In this document: positions 9,060 through 18,496 of the stretch, one piece after another
Layout: each line of letters starts with the position of its first letter
Position numbering within the stretch: the stretch's first letter is position 1
Assembly (NCBI GenBank): GCA_016795485.1
Contig: JAEUHM010000003.1
Location: 62,001 to 126,000, forward strand
Direction of reading: 5' to 3'
DNA from: Verrucomicrobiaceae bacterium
GTDB taxonomy: Bacteria > Verrucomicrobiota > Verrucomicrobiia > Verrucomicrobiales > Verrucomicrobiaceae
DNA: 64,000 bases
Notes under the pieces: generated by a model
Told to the model about the DNA's origin: nothing
What the model saw: only the letters and a program-made list of their open reading frames with translations
The model's database searches: none
Translations under genes and position numbers: made by a program

Positions 9060-9821
9060 TTAGCGACTTAGTGCTGCTCGTAGGGCGACTAGTTCTTCGT
9101 CGATGGCTTTCCCGTCATGCTCGTGGAGAGTATCAGCAACGGTTTGGCGAAGAAGGTCGCGAAACCTCAGACGCAGTCTCCGAACGGCCTGCCGCAGTGC
9201 TTCGAGATTCATTCCGATGGATTTTGTGAGCTGCTCATAGGACTCCACATCACCCGAACCAGTGATTAACGGACTAACCGCGGCAAACAGGTCAGCCTTG
9301 CCTGATGCAGCACATTCGCGCTCTAGCGCATTCCCGGCTTGATCCAAAACAGATCGTGCCCAGGCACGGTCAAAACTCTCATCTACAGACTGCTTGTCCG
9401 GAATCGACTCATGCAGAAAGCGCTGTTCGCCAATTTCAAAGTCGAGGGATAAAACTTCCACGTCGCCTCCGCGCTTTTGAGCTTGTGCCCGATCCCATTC
9501 GTCCGCCATGTGCCTAGTGAAGGCGGTCAGCAGAAACGAGCGCATTTTGCCCTCCGTTTCACGTGCGTTGGCAAAGAGTCCTCCACCCAAGATGCGCGCA
9601 AAGAAGCTCTGAGTAAGGTCTTGCGCATCCGCTACACTTTGGCCCTTTCTTCTAGCGAACGAGTAGATCGGATACCAATAGGCAGCGCAAAGATCGCCGA
9701 GAGCACGTTGCCCCTCGGGGGAAGTTGGGTCCCGCCGTAGCATCGACACGCAACTCCAGCGCGTGGCAGGAAACATGCCGGAGCGTGCTTGAGAGAGGCT
9801 GGCTTCCACAGGGGATGTCAT
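9060..9821 (-). CDS. ECF-type RNA polymerase sigma factor
   Basis: The chosen ATG at 9821 gives a 253-residue protein beginning MTSPVEASLSQARSGMFPATRW, matching the start of PVC sigma factors with an FPATRWS motif; the longer frame from 9878 adds an unlikely Cys/Gly-rich leader. Region 2 shows LCAAYWYPIYSFARRKG and DAQDLTQSFFARIL; region 4 near the C-terminus contains the helix-turn-helix ESYEQLTKSIGMNLEALRQAVRRLRLRFRDLL. This type is common in Planctomycetes and Verrucomicrobia and is typically encoded beside a Ser/Thr kinase, as here. The kinase may activate it by phosphorylation, in place of an anti-sigma factor (inference from known kinase-linked ECF groups). Confidence 0.9.
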   Translation of the reverse strand: MTSPVEASLSQARSGMFPATRWSCVSMLRRDPTSPEGQRALGDLCAAYWYPIYSFARRKGQSVADAQDLTQSFFARILGGGLFANARETEGKMRSFLLTAFTRHMADEWDRAQAQKRGGDVEVLSLDFEIGEQRFLHESIPDKQSVDESFDRAWARSVLDQAGNALERECAASGKADLFAAVSPLITGSGDVESYEQLTKSIGMNLEALRQAVRRLRLRFRDLLRQTVADTLHEHDGKAIDEELVALRAALSR

Positions 9822-9996
9822 CTTGGGCCTACACACAACGCCATCCGGGCCACCGTGCAACGTCCGAAAAATGGGCATTGGGAAGAAAAGTTCACTTTCT
9901 TTGTCACACGGCCTCTAGCGTTCCCGAACTGACCCATAGAACGAGTCTGGCACTCCGCCTGCCGTCCTGATCCAACTCAGATTGACCCATTAACCT

Positions 9997-11817
9997 ATGA
10001 AAACGAAAACTCTGTTTACCCTACTTGCACTTGGGGGCGCGACTTGCCTCCAAAGTGCCGAAACCCGCATCGTGGGTGGCACCAATACCACTGCTGGAGC
10101 TTACCCATTCATGACGGCCCTAGTCGAGAAGGGCGCATCACCCTCCAACGGGCAGTTCTGCGGTGCTGCCTTAGTAGCGCCTCAATGGGTGCTCACCGCA
10201 GGTCACTGCATGGAAGGGACTCCAGCATCATCTGTGGAGGTTTGGATTGGGGGGCGGGATCTGCGCAATACAGCTGAGGGAGTTCGGGTAGCTGTGTCGC
10301 AAGTCATCATGCATCCCAACTACGGCGAGAACAGTCAGGGAGCCTTGGTTTACGATTTTTGCCTTCTCAAGCTTGCTCGCGCCGTTACAGAGCGTTCGAC
10401 CTTACCATTGGTGGAAACTTCGGCTCAAGTGGCAGCCGGCATCACTTCACGTGCAGTGGGCTGGGGTGCAACGTCTGAAGGTGGATCGGGGTCTCAGATC
10501 CTTCGGCAGGTGGATTTGCCACTCGTCTCGCTGGCGATAGCGGGGCAGACAGTCCCTGGCCTTGGAGCATCTCACCTAGCGGCAGGTCGCGTATCTGGTG
10601 GAATCGACACCTGCCAAGGCGACAGCGGTGGGCCGCTACTGGTCAAAAATGCAGCCGGCCAGTGGCTCCACGGCGGAACCGTAAGTTTTGGTAATGGGTG
10701 TGCCCGCCCAGGAGAGTACGGCATCTACGGCAACACTATCTCGGTGAAGTCGTGGCTGCAAAACTACATCGGTGGCGGCGGAACGACACCAACCGATGAT
10801 CACAGCAATACAACGACCAACGCGAGCACACTAGCTATCAATGGCAGCGCCACTGGCCAACTCGAAGTCGGCAGTGACAAAGACGTCTTTAGAGTTCAAG
10901 CGCTGAATGCAGGTACACTGGTAATCACCTCCAGCGGCAGCACCGATGTCGTCGGTGAACTACTAAACTCTGCAGGAACGCTACTCTCCTCAGACGACAA
11001 CGGCGCTGGTGGAGTCAATTTCCGCCTGACACGCACGCTCACTGCCGGAGCCACATTCTTTGTGAGAGTCAGCGGAAAGACGGCAAGCACCACTGGGGGC
11101 TACGGAGTGAGTGCAGTCCTAACCAGTGCGCCAACAAATGGTGAGATCGATGTCATGAACGGCACGGTTGCACTTGCTCATAATGCGAGCAGCCTCGACT
11201 ACGGAACACGAACGGTGAACGGGACAGCCCTGACAAAAACAATCACCATCTACAATCGTGGCCAAGGTGCCCTTGCCATAAATAGTGCCAGCATCAGTCC
11301 TGCTGGAAGCTTCACGGTCAACACGCAGCCCGCCAAAAGCTTAGCTGCTGGTGGGAAAACGAGCTTCATCGTTGGCTTTAAGGCCCAGCAGTCCGGCCCC
11401 ATCTCTGCCACGCTCAGCATCTCAAACAATGACACGGACGAGAATCCATATCTTGTTACACTCACTGGAGCAGGCGAGGGAGGTAGCACCAGCGGTGACC
11501 ATGGCAACACACTCGCAACAGCTTCAGTCGTAGCCTTTCCCAGCACCACACCCGCCAGCATCGCTTCTGGCACGGATGTGGACGTATTTAAGTTCACACT
11601 CACGAGTTCCAGGTCAGTGACCCTAAAAACGACAGGCGCACTGGACACCTACGGTACGCTTTACAACGGCTCAGGCGCCTATCTCACCGAAGCCGACGAC
11701 ACCACCACCGACTACAACTTTCGGATTACAAGAACATTGGCCGCAGGGACCTACTACCTCGTCGTGGAAGGTTACGACGCCTCTGAAATCGGCGCTTACA
11801 GCCTCGTGATTCAATAG
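9997..11817 (+). CDS. secreted trypsin-like serine protease with PPC and choice-of-anchor domains
   Basis: A 606-residue exported S1 protease. The signal peptide covers about residues 1-21, followed by the mature N-terminus IVGG at 25-28, a classic trypsinogen-activation site with Arg24. The catalytic triad is visible: His70 (TAGHC), Asp120 (DFCLLKL), Ser210 (GDSGGP); Cys55-Cys71 fits the usual disulfide. After the protease (to about 262) come a pre-peptidase C-terminal-like domain (about 275-370), an Ig-like choice-of-anchor D/ASH-type domain (about 383-495) and a second PPC-like domain to the end. All catalytic residues are present, so the protein is probably an active extracellular endopeptidase. 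S1 proteases of this kind are scattered among soil bacteria. Confidence 0.93.
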   Translation: MKTKTLFTLLALGGATCLQSAETRIVGGTNTTAGAYPFMTALVEKGASPSNGQFCGAALVAPQWVLTAGHCMEGTPASSVEVWIGGRDLRNTAEGVRVAVSQVIMHPNYGENSQGALVYDFCLLKLARAVTERSTLPLVETSAQVAAGITSRAVGWGATSEGGSGSQILRQVDLPLVSLAIAGQTVPGLGASHLAAGRVSGGIDTCQGDSGGPLLVKNAAGQWLHGGTVSFGNGCARPGEYGIYGNTISVKSWLQNYIGGGGTTPTDDHSNTTTNASTLAINGSATGQLEVGSDKDVFRVQALNAGTLVITSSGSTDVVGELLNSAGTLLSSDDNGAGGVNFRLTRTLTAGATFFVRVSGKTASTTGGYGVSAVLTSAPTNGEIDVMNGTVALAHNASSLDYGTRTVNGTALTKTITIYNRGQGALAINSASISPAGSFTVNTQPAKSLAAGGKTSFIVGFKAQQSGPISATLSISNNDTDENPYLVTLTGAGEGGSTSGDHGNTLATASVVAFPSTTPASIASGTDVDVFKFTLTSSRSVTLKTTGALDTYGTLYNGSGAYLTEADDTTTDYNFRITRTLAAGTYYLVVEGYDASEIGAYSLVIQ

Positions 11818-11854
11818 CCCAAACTCTAGCATTCAACTCAAGCTACAAGTCATC

Positions 11855-12535
11855 ATGAACTCCAAGCCCATGACCATCGCTGCCACCAGCTTCGTGCTGG
11901 TGGCAGCACTCGCTGCAGTTGGCGGATACTATTTGGCCAACACGAGTGCACCAGCAGTCATTAGTCGACAAAGTATGTCCCCGTCTCCTGCGGCTTCCGG
12001 CCAGACAAAGAGACAGACTGCAATGACGGCTGAGAGTCCTGTTAAGATCGGCCACACCCAACTAACAACCGAAGCTCCACCACTCAAGATCGACCCAATC
12101 GTCCAGAAGGCTAGCCAACTAGCTGATGAAAACAGTGCTCCGGCCACTCACGAACTCATCGCCCTGATCAAGAACACTCCAGAATGGGGCAAACGCGCTT
12201 CGTTAGCCAAGCACCTCCGTCAATTGTCCGATCCATCTACACTGGAAGCCCTTTTACCAGCACTGATGGAAAACTACGGAAGGGGTAACACCATCTTCAA
12301 TGAGATATCCGATGCAATCGCGCGCATGGCACAGCCGGACACCGTGGAAGCTTTGGAAATGATGCACTGGCAAGCCTCTGTCCACGCTGGCCAAGGTCAC
12401 AAAGTGCTGCGAACAGTCGCTTCTGTCTGCAATCCGCCAGCAAAACGTGCACTAGCCCGCCTTGCCCAACACGCCGAAAGCCCAGCCCTGGCCGCAGCTG
12501 CAGAAGAAGCGCTCAAGACTCTCGGACAGCGGTAG
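11855..12535 (+). CDS. membrane-anchored HEAT-like repeat protein, unknown function
   Basis: A 226-residue protein with one N-terminal transmembrane or uncleaved signal segment (about 8-28, AATSFVLVAALAAVGGYYLA), a low-complexity linker rich in Ser/Pro/Thr (about 30-85), and a helical C-terminal half resembling HEAT or armadillo-like repeats (ASLAKHLRQLSDPSTLEALLPALM, ISDAIARMAQPDTVEALEMM, LARLAQHAESPALAAAAEEALKTL). It starts 37 bp after the protease gene and may share its transcript, which would suggest a role in its handling, but nothing in the sequence proves this. No named family recognised. Confidence 0.65.
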   Translation: MNSKPMTIAATSFVLVAALAAVGGYYLANTSAPAVISRQSMSPSPAASGQTKRQTAMTAESPVKIGHTQLTTEAPPLKIDPIVQKASQLADENSAPATHELIALIKNTPEWGKRASLAKHLRQLSDPSTLEALLPALMENYGRGNTIFNEISDAIARMAQPDTVEALEMMHWQASVHAGQGHKVLRTVASVCNPPAKRALARLAQHAESPALAAAAEEALKTLGQR

Positions 12536-12563
12536 ATGTGTCGCCGAGTGAAATGACCCAGGC

Positions 12564-13904
12564 TTACTCGATTTTGTGATCACCATGATTCAAGCGATAC
12601 CCGTGGGCGTTGCTTGGCCAGGTGGCTAGAAAGAGCAGGGTGCCGAGGACGCTGGCTACGACAATGGTCATAAGGCCGGTGTTCCAACCGTAGGTTTCTA
12701 CTACCTTGCCGAGTCCCCATCCCGTGTAGATGGTGCTGAAGTAGCCGATTAAGCCAGTGAAACCTGCCGCAGTAGCGGCTCCTCGTTTGGTTGCGAGATT
12801 TGCTACTGCGATTCCAATTAAGGCCTGAGGGCCGTAAATGAAGAACCCTGCAACACAAAGGAGTATCGTGTTAAGCGCTCTCGAGTCTGGGTTAAGTTGC
12901 CAGAGTGCGAGCATGGCTAGGCCCGCACCAGCCATGTAGAAAACACAGGTTCGCGCTCCGCGTCCGCCGAACACCTTGTCAGTAACCCAGCCTGCGAGGA
13001 GCATACCCAGGACGCCTGAACCCTCAAATGCAGCCATCATCCAGCCAGCGAGCTTGAGTTCGATATGCTTGGCTTCGTTCAAGAAAGTGGGACCCCAATC
13101 GAGCACTCCGTAGCGCACGATGTAGACAAAAAAGTTGGCCAGGGCGAGTAGCCAGATATATCGGTTGCCGAACACTGATGTGCGCAGAAAATGACGATGG
13201 TCGGCACTGTTGCTGTCCGGTGGCGAGGCTCCCTCTGTTCCTTTCACTTCAGGAAGTCCGAGCGACGGAGGAGTGTCACGAAGTGTCATCCAGAGCACAA
13301 AACTGCCCATAATGGCGAGGACCGCAGGTACGCTGAAACACAGTTGCCAACTGTGCATTGCGAGGTAGCCGCAAAGGATAGCCACAAGGCCCGCGCCGAT
13401 GCTGTGTGATGTGTTCCATATGGATTGTTTTGTGGCCAGCTCACGTGGCTCAAACCAATGGGCCATCAGTCTGGCACATGGAGGGAATCCCATACCTTGC
13501 ACCCATCCGTTAAGCATCCAGAAGACCCCCATGCTGAGCACGGATGCGCTCCAACCGAATCCCAGATTCATCAACGCGCAAAGAATCAGGCCCGAAACCA
13601 TGAGCATGCGTGCATTGGTCCTATCGGCCAGAGCTCCATTTACAAATCGTGAGACTCCATAAATGACCCCATGCAGTGTCAGGAAGAGTCCAAGGTCTGA
13701 TTTGGTGATTCCCATGTCTTTACCAAGTCCAGGCATTGCGAAGCTAATGTTCTTCCTGACGAAGTAGAACAGAATGTAACCCAGCATGGTGGATAGCAGG
13801 ATGCGCATCTGCCACCGTTTAAAGGCAGCGTGCACTTCCTCGGGCGTGCCTTTCATGGCAGGTGCGGGCGCGGGTGGAGCAAAAAGAGAGAGTAGTGAGT
13901 TCAT
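12564..13904 (-). CDS. MFS organophosphate transporter, GlpT/UhpC-like
   Basis: A 446-residue twelve-helix major facilitator of the organophosphate:phosphate antiporter family. The N-terminal block YILFYFVRKNISFAMPGL contains the FYxxRKN-type signature typical of GlpT/UhpT/UhpC, and VNGALADR follows the second helix. It is the last gene of the six-gene operon and overlaps the dehydrogenase gene by 4 bp. Given its neighbours, glycerol phosphate is the likely substrate, brought in after the periplasmic phosphodiesterase releases it; whether it distinguishes sn-1 from sn-3 glycerol phosphate cannot be seen. It could instead be a UhpC-type sensor, but no two-component system is nearby. The gene converges with the HEAT-like gene ending at 12535. 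Confidence 0.85.
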   Translation of the reverse strand: MNSLLSLFAPPAPAPAMKGTPEEVHAAFKRWQMRILLSTMLGYILFYFVRKNISFAMPGLGKDMGITKSDLGLFLTLHGVIYGVSRFVNGALADRTNARMLMVSGLILCALMNLGFGWSASVLSMGVFWMLNGWVQGMGFPPCARLMAHWFEPRELATKQSIWNTSHSIGAGLVAILCGYLAMHSWQLCFSVPAVLAIMGSFVLWMTLRDTPPSLGLPEVKGTEGASPPDSNSADHRHFLRTSVFGNRYIWLLALANFFVYIVRYGVLDWGPTFLNEAKHIELKLAGWMMAAFEGSGVLGMLLAGWVTDKVFGGRGARTCVFYMAGAGLAMLALWQLNPDSRALNTILLCVAGFFIYGPQALIGIAVANLATKRGAATAAGFTGLIGYFSTIYTGWGLGKVVETYGWNTGLMTIVVASVLGTLLFLATWPSNAHGYRLNHGDHKIE

Positions 13905-15211
13905 GCAGCAAAGAGTCGATCAAGAGCTTGGTTCAGAAGACCTGTACGCATAGCGAGATCCAAGACGGTGAATCTTCGGCGAATGAAAAACGCTAAGCGG
14001 TAGGTTGCGCGCAGTCTTTCTCTTGAGATGCCAATCTCTTGGGGGGTAGTTGGTGCCCCAGCTGCCTTAAGTCGCGCCCTGAGAGTTTCTAGCGGGACGA
14101 GTTGATCTCTGAGTTGTTGCTGCAGCTCTGGCCAGACTTCCATCAACTGCTGAAGTTGTGTCCGCAGTGCGCCAGGGGATGAATGCTTTGCGGTGAGTTC
14201 TCGCTGGGCAACTGTTCCAAGTTCGTCGTCGTTGAGCTCGGCTTTGGCTTGATGAATCCAGTCATCAAGATTTGGCCAATCGTGAACACACTTCTCAATA
14301 TCAAGGCTGCCGAGATTCATATCTAGCAGCGCTTCGTAAAGAGCTGTGATTGCTAGTGTGCCAATAGCCACTTTTGCGCCGTGGGAAGGGGCTTTTCCAT
14401 TGTGCGTGTGATGCTGCATGTCCCAAAGATGGCTGAACTGGTGCTCAGCACCTGATGCAGGTCGGCTAGTGCGGGTAGCCTGCATCGCAAAACCTCCGAG
14501 CATCAAGCCTTCAACGAGACTTCTGTAGTCGTTTGGGTCACGAAGTGCATCGTGAAGGCGGCCCTGAACTACGTTCCACGCCATCGAATCGATTCGTTCA
14601 ACATCAAGGGCATCTGCGATGATCCAGTCTGCTCCGGCGGTTACTTTTGCAAAAAGGTCCGCATAGCCCCACCCCCGCATTTCAGTTGGTGCAGAGCGCA
14701 TAACATCGAGGTCAGCGACAACTGCAACTGGAGCAGGGCAATCAAATGTCTGCTTTGATCCCCTGTCAGTAATCGATGCGCCAAACGCAGTGTAGCCATC
14801 CATCGAGGCCGCTGTTGCGACACAGAGGTACTGGCGAGATTGCCGGTGCGCTGCGAGTTTTGTTAGGTCATTGATCGTTCCTGATCCTACGGCGATCGCG
14901 ATTGCGTTGTTGTTGGTCAAGGCCGCCTCAACTTGATTCACGAATCGAGTCTCAGCGTATAGTTGAGGGTCCGTGAGAATGAATGGATCTAATGCTGGAA
15001 TCGCTGCTGACTTAAGGCGGCTCTGAACGAACTCACCAGCAACTCGAAATGTATTCGGGTCAGCTATGATCCGCGCGGGTCGCCCAGGGAACACATAGGA
15101 AAAAAGTGGCGCGACCTGCTCTAAAGCATTGTCATCAATGACAAGGTGCTTTGTCTCCCTTGCTGTCGCCAGTGCCTCTTCGATTGTAAGTGGGGAAGTC
15201 GGCGGCATCAC
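13901..15211 (-). CDS. araM: sn-glycerol-1-phosphate dehydrogenase (AraM/EgsA type)
   Basis: A 436-residue member of the iron/zinc-containing alcohol dehydrogenase-like family, AraM branch. Diagnostic blocks are VGSGTINDLTK at 108-118 (nucleotide-binding), ATAASMDGY at 132-140, WGYADLFAKVTAGADW with Asp185, SRPASGAEHQFSHLW with His257 and His261, and SHGAKVAIG with His277; Asp185, His257 and His277 fit the usual metal-ligand pattern. The enzyme interconverts dihydroxyacetone phosphate and sn-glycerol-1-phosphate with NAD(P)H. Bacterial homologues are known in Bacillus subtilis, where araM sits beside the HAD phosphatase gene araL; here a NagD/AraL-like phosphatase is also in the operon. It overlaps both neighbours by 4 bp. 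Confidence 0.9.
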   Translation of the reverse strand: MMPPTSPLTIEEALATARETKHLVIDDNALEQVAPLFSYVFPGRPARIIADPNTFRVAGEFVQSRLKSAAIPALDPFILTDPQLYAETRFVNQVEAALTNNNAIAIAVGSGTINDLTKLAAHRQSRQYLCVATAASMDGYTAFGASITDRGSKQTFDCPAPVAVVADLDVMRSAPTEMRGWGYADLFAKVTAGADWIIADALDVERIDSMAWNVVQGRLHDALRDPNDYRSLVEGLMLGGFAMQATRTSRPASGAEHQFSHLWDMQHHTHNGKAPSHGAKVAIGTLAITALYEALLDMNLGSLDIEKCVHDWPNLDDWIHQAKAELNDDELGTVAQRELTAKHSSPGALRTQLQQLMEVWPELQQQLRDQLVPLETLRARLKAAGAPTTPQEIGISRERLRATYRLAFFIRRRFTVLDLAMRTGLLNQALDRLFAA

Positions 15212-16137
15212 TTTTTGGTGCTGTAGTAGGCAGAGACAGCCTCTTTTGTGACTTCTGGGTGGTCTGTGGCGAATGAGGCAAACCCAAGATCGAGGAGAGT
15301 TTTGTAAATCGAAGGGTCTTTGGCACCGTAAGGAAGCGTTTGGAACACGATGCCACGAGGTCCGAGATCTTCTGCCACCTCGATCAGGAAGGCGCGAGAC
15401 GGCGTGAATGGCTCCCCTGTTTGAATGTCCTTGGCTTCTGGATCTCCGGGAAGACGAACGTGTATTTGCAACTGCGTGATGCCATTGAAGCCCGACTCTT
15501 TGAGTAGTTGGAAGCGCTCGCGTTTTGTCTTCTCAGTACCGCTCATCCAAAGCAAGGTTTGGGCATCGGAAACAAGGTGTTGCCATGCGAGCAGCGTTTC
15601 GTGCTTCGGGGCTGCGAGAATAACTTGAGAACCCACTCCAGAAGTGCGCACTTCCTCTGCGAGTTGCTTCAAATCCACTTGTTTGATGTCCAGGTAAAGC
15701 CGTCGTTCAGGTTTTCCATGCATGGCGGCAAATACGTCTCGAATGCGTGGGATTTGATGTCCTGTGAACTCAAGCCCCTTCCACGCGCCCACGTCCAGTG
15801 ATTGCAACTCGGTGAAGGTGAGGTCTTTGATGAGTTTGTCCTTCCATTTGCTCGGCAGATCCTTGACGACACGCGCGAGATCCTTGTCGTGGAAGGCGAT
15901 GATGACTCCGTCCTTGGTGGTGTTCACATCCGCCTCGGGAATGGTGTGAAGCTGCCAACCCAGTGTGAACGCCTCAATGGTATTATCAGTCGAAAGTTCG
16001 CCAGCTCCACGGTGACTTTGAATAATGAAATCCTGTAGTTCACAATGTTGTGTGACATTCCATCTCGACCGCATGGGTTCAGTGCCGTGGAGCCAGGTCG
16101 CCACGATCAGCAGGGTTAGGATTGTGTTAGTTCTCAT
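15208..16137 (-). CDS. periplasmic glycerophosphodiester phosphodiesterase (GlpQ-like)
   Basis: The start is placed at ATG 16137, whose ATGA overlaps the stop of the upstream regulator, rather than at 16164; this also gives a proper signal peptide (MRTNTILTLLIVATWLHG). The 309-residue product carries the GDPD catalytic signature: HRG at 42-44, DNT.EAF, Glu68 and Asp70 (EADVNTTKDG), and His83-Asp84 (AFHD). The known reaction is hydrolysis of glycerophosphodiesters to an alcohol and glycerol phosphate. With the carrier gene downstream, the product probably works in the periplasm and feeds glycerol phosphate to the cell. Confidence 0.92.
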   Translation of the reverse strand: MRTNTILTLLIVATWLHGTEPMRSRWNVTQHCELQDFIIQSHRGAGELSTDNTIEAFTLGWQLHTIPEADVNTTKDGVIIAFHDKDLARVVKDLPSKWKDKLIKDLTFTELQSLDVGAWKGLEFTGHQIPRIRDVFAAMHGKPERRLYLDIKQVDLKQLAEEVRTSGVGSQVILAAPKHETLLAWQHLVSDAQTLLWMSGTEKTKRERFQLLKESGFNGITQLQIHVRLPGDPEAKDIQTGEPFTPSRAFLIEVAEDLGPRGIVFQTLPYGAKDPSIYKTLLDLGFASFATDHPEVTKEAVSAYYSTKK

Positions 16138-17081
16138 GATAAGGAAAGCAATGCGGAGGCACATGTGTCGTCAACGACCAGCGACTTGACCAAGCCTCCG
16201 CGTATCGCTGCAAGTAATGCAGGTGCGCGATCACTGCCCGACACGACAGCGATGACCTGCGGCACCTTTTTCAATTGGTCCAGGCTCATGCTAATGACTC
16301 TATCCCGCCATGGAGTCACACATTCCCGGCCTCGATGGTCAAAGAAACGGCCAAATATCTCACCTACAGCTCCTGCGGTAGCAAGTAAGGCGAGGTTGCT
16401 TGGCGAAAGCACTCCTCTCTCGACGAAAACGGAGTTCCTCAATGTTCCAATCCCAATGAGAGCGACATCAACCGACTTAAACTGCTGCCAAACAGTCTTG
16501 AGTTGGTCGAGGCCAAGGAATGCGTCTCGCGTCTGCTTATCTGGTACAAAGGCAGGAGTGTTTATCGTCACAAAGCGTGCTGCGAGCCGCTTGGCCACTG
16601 TTCTGCCGAGTTCTAGGGCATCGACATCGGTTACGGTGGAGTCAATGCTTCCCATGGCCTGGATGACGGTAAGCTGAGACTCACTGGCCTGTGGGAGCAT
16701 CGATACGAGTTCGCGCATCGTTCTTCCACCTGCTATCGCAACAGTGGACTCTGCGGGAATCAAAGTTCTGACAAACTCTGCCCCAAAGTGGCCAGTGACA
16801 CGCCTGATATCTTCTGCGGTGCTGCCATTTAGGGTCTTGATTACGGCCACGGATTGCAACCGAAACTGCTCTTTCAATTGTCGTTCGAGGCCTACGTCCC
16901 TCGGCTCATACTCGGCAACGGAAATACGGACGATTCCCCGTTCACGTGCAGTGGAGAGTAAGCGGGAGACTTTGGCTTGAGAAACCCTTACAAAACGAGC
17001 TACGTCGGCTTGGCCAAGTCCGTCCAGGTAGTAGAGCCGAGCGGCAAGCCGCAACTGGTCATCGCTAAAGGCCGCACTCAT
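16134..17081 (-). CDS. SorC/DeoR-type sugar-binding transcriptional regulator
   Basis: A 315-residue regulator with an N-terminal helix-turn-helix (about 12-45: LAARLYYLDGLGQADVARFV, then VSQAKVSRLLSTARERGIV) and a C-terminal SorC-type effector domain from about 60 on, with the AIAGGRTMRELV loop near 114 and typical LIGIGTL and AVGEI.GRFFD blocks. SorC proteins bind phosphorylated sugars and often control the operon they sit in. Here it is third of six genes, so it probably autoregulates, with glycerol phosphate or DHAP as a plausible effector. Candidate palindromic operators lie upstream of the first gene (19324-19364). Confidence 0.88.
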   Translation of the reverse strand: MSAAFSDDQLRLAARLYYLDGLGQADVARFVRVSQAKVSRLLSTARERGIVRISVAEYEPRDVGLERQLKEQFRLQSVAVIKTLNGSTAEDIRRVTGHFGAEFVRTLIPAESTVAIAGGRTMRELVSMLPQASESQLTVIQAMGSIDSTVTDVDALELGRTVAKRLAARFVTINTPAFVPDKQTRDAFLGLDQLKTVWQQFKSVDVALIGIGTLRNSVFVERGVLSPSNLALLATAGAVGEIFGRFFDHRGRECVTPWRDRVISMSLDQLKKVPQVIAVVSGSDRAPALLAAIRGGLVKSLVVDDTCASALLSLS

Positions 17082-18496
17082 GAGCTTGCGACATAGCGAT
17101 GCAGTTCACTTTCTCGTTGTTGTTCCGTCCATCCAAGGGCCGATGCCATCCAATGGGAAGCCTGTTCTGCGAGTGTAACTGCGTTTCTGTGGTAATAATG
17201 CCAACTCGATCTGCGGATCATAACGTCTTCCAGATGTTGAGCCCACTCGTTTTGGCAAAAATGCCTGACCGCGTCTTCACAGAACGTGGGAGGAATCAAA
17301 CTACTGTACTGCGGATCATCGACTATTCTTTGCTCTGCTGTTTCGCATGGGCTCGCACGCAGTTCTGCACCGCGAACGAGTTGATCCACTGTTTGCTCAG
17401 CCATGAGTCTACATGTGGTCAGTTTTCCGCCTGCAACGTCCCACCAGTTGGGTTCGGGACTTTTGATTTCATGTGAACGAGAGATGTCCGACGGGCGACC
17501 TTTTGGATCAGCAATCAGCGGTCGCAATCCGGCCCAAGTGCTGATGACGTCTGATGCCTGAAGTTGGGCCTGCGGAAAGTGCGCATTTGTAATGCCGAGC
17601 ACATACTGAACATCGGTGTCGTCAGCGCACACTTTGTCGAGCGATCCGTTGAAGTCGGTGTCTGTGGTGCCAACGATCGTTCGCTCACCCCAAGGGATAG
17701 CGAACAGGATGCGAGCCCCTTCGGTCATGACCACTGTGTCAGTGACGGGAAGGCGCGAGTGATCGACCACCAGATGGATACCCTTGGTAAGGCGCAATTT
17801 GACGGCGCTATGGGGCAGTCCGTGTGCCCATGGCCCAGTGGCGTTAACGACTGTTCGTGTGCGAATCAAGACAGGTGTGTCTGCCTCCACTTGGCACTCC
17901 CAGATCTCCGCCCGATGTGCATTGGCAAATCTTGCGCGATTCAGAACTAATGCCCCATGTCGAGCGGCCGAACGGAGAGTGTCGATTACCAAGCGTGCAT
18001 CATTGGTAAAGCCATCAAAGTAGCGGACCGCTCCTTTCAGACCGTCCGGATTGAGACCGGGAACTGATCGTAGAGTCTCAGCGACATCAAGCCAACTGGA
18101 GTGCCCAAGATTGCGTCCACCGCAGAGCAGATCATAGATCTTTACGCCAATCATGAGTTGCCACAGTTTCCATTTCGGATTTTGGCGATAAGTCGGAAAA
18201 ACGAACGGCAATGGCCCAGCCAGATGAGGTGCAATGCGGTGAAGAACTGTCTTCTCAACGCTCGCCTCATGCACCAATCCCACGCGTCCTTGGGCCAGGT
18301 AGCGTATGCCACCGTGAAGCAGCCTGCTAGACCGGGAACTTGTCCCAAATGCAAAGTCATGCTGTTCAATTAGTCCGACTTTCAAGCCGCGCATCGCAGC
18401 ATCACGCGCGACACTTGAGCCAACAATGCCACCACCTATCACGAGGACATCTAGGACCTCCGATTGTAGCTGTGTGATAATGGCTGTCCGAGTCAT
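17078..18496 (-). CDS. glpD: glycerol-3-phosphate dehydrogenase, FAD-dependent
   Basis: A 472-residue flavoprotein. The dinucleotide-binding motif GGGIVG is at 21-26, followed by the GlpD signature SSRSSRLLHGGIRYLAQG (residues 53-70), and further conserved blocks VNATGPWA, GTTDTDF and AGLRPL. GlpD oxidises sn-glycerol-3-phosphate to DHAP and passes electrons to quinone at the membrane. At 472 residues it is a little shorter than the E. coli enzyme (about 501), consistent with a reduced C-terminal domain. It sits second in the operon with 4-bp overlaps on both sides. Confidence 0.93.
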   Translation of the reverse strand: MTRTAIITQLQSEVLDVLVIGGGIVGSSVARDAAMRGLKVGLIEQHDFAFGTSSRSSRLLHGGIRYLAQGRVGLVHEASVEKTVLHRIAPHLAGPLPFVFPTYRQNPKWKLWQLMIGVKIYDLLCGGRNLGHSSWLDVAETLRSVPGLNPDGLKGAVRYFDGFTNDARLVIDTLRSAARHGALVLNRARFANAHRAEIWECQVEADTPVLIRTRTVVNATGPWAHGLPHSAVKLRLTKGIHLVVDHSRLPVTDTVVMTEGARILFAIPWGERTIVGTTDTDFNGSLDKVCADDTDVQYVLGITNAHFPQAQLQASDVISTWAGLRPLIADPKGRPSDISRSHEIKSPEPNWWDVAGGKLTTCRLMAEQTVDQLVRGAELRASPCETAEQRIVDDPQYSSLIPPTFCEDAVRHFCQNEWAQHLEDVMIRRSSWHYYHRNAVTLAEQASHWMASALGWTEQQRESELHRYVASS

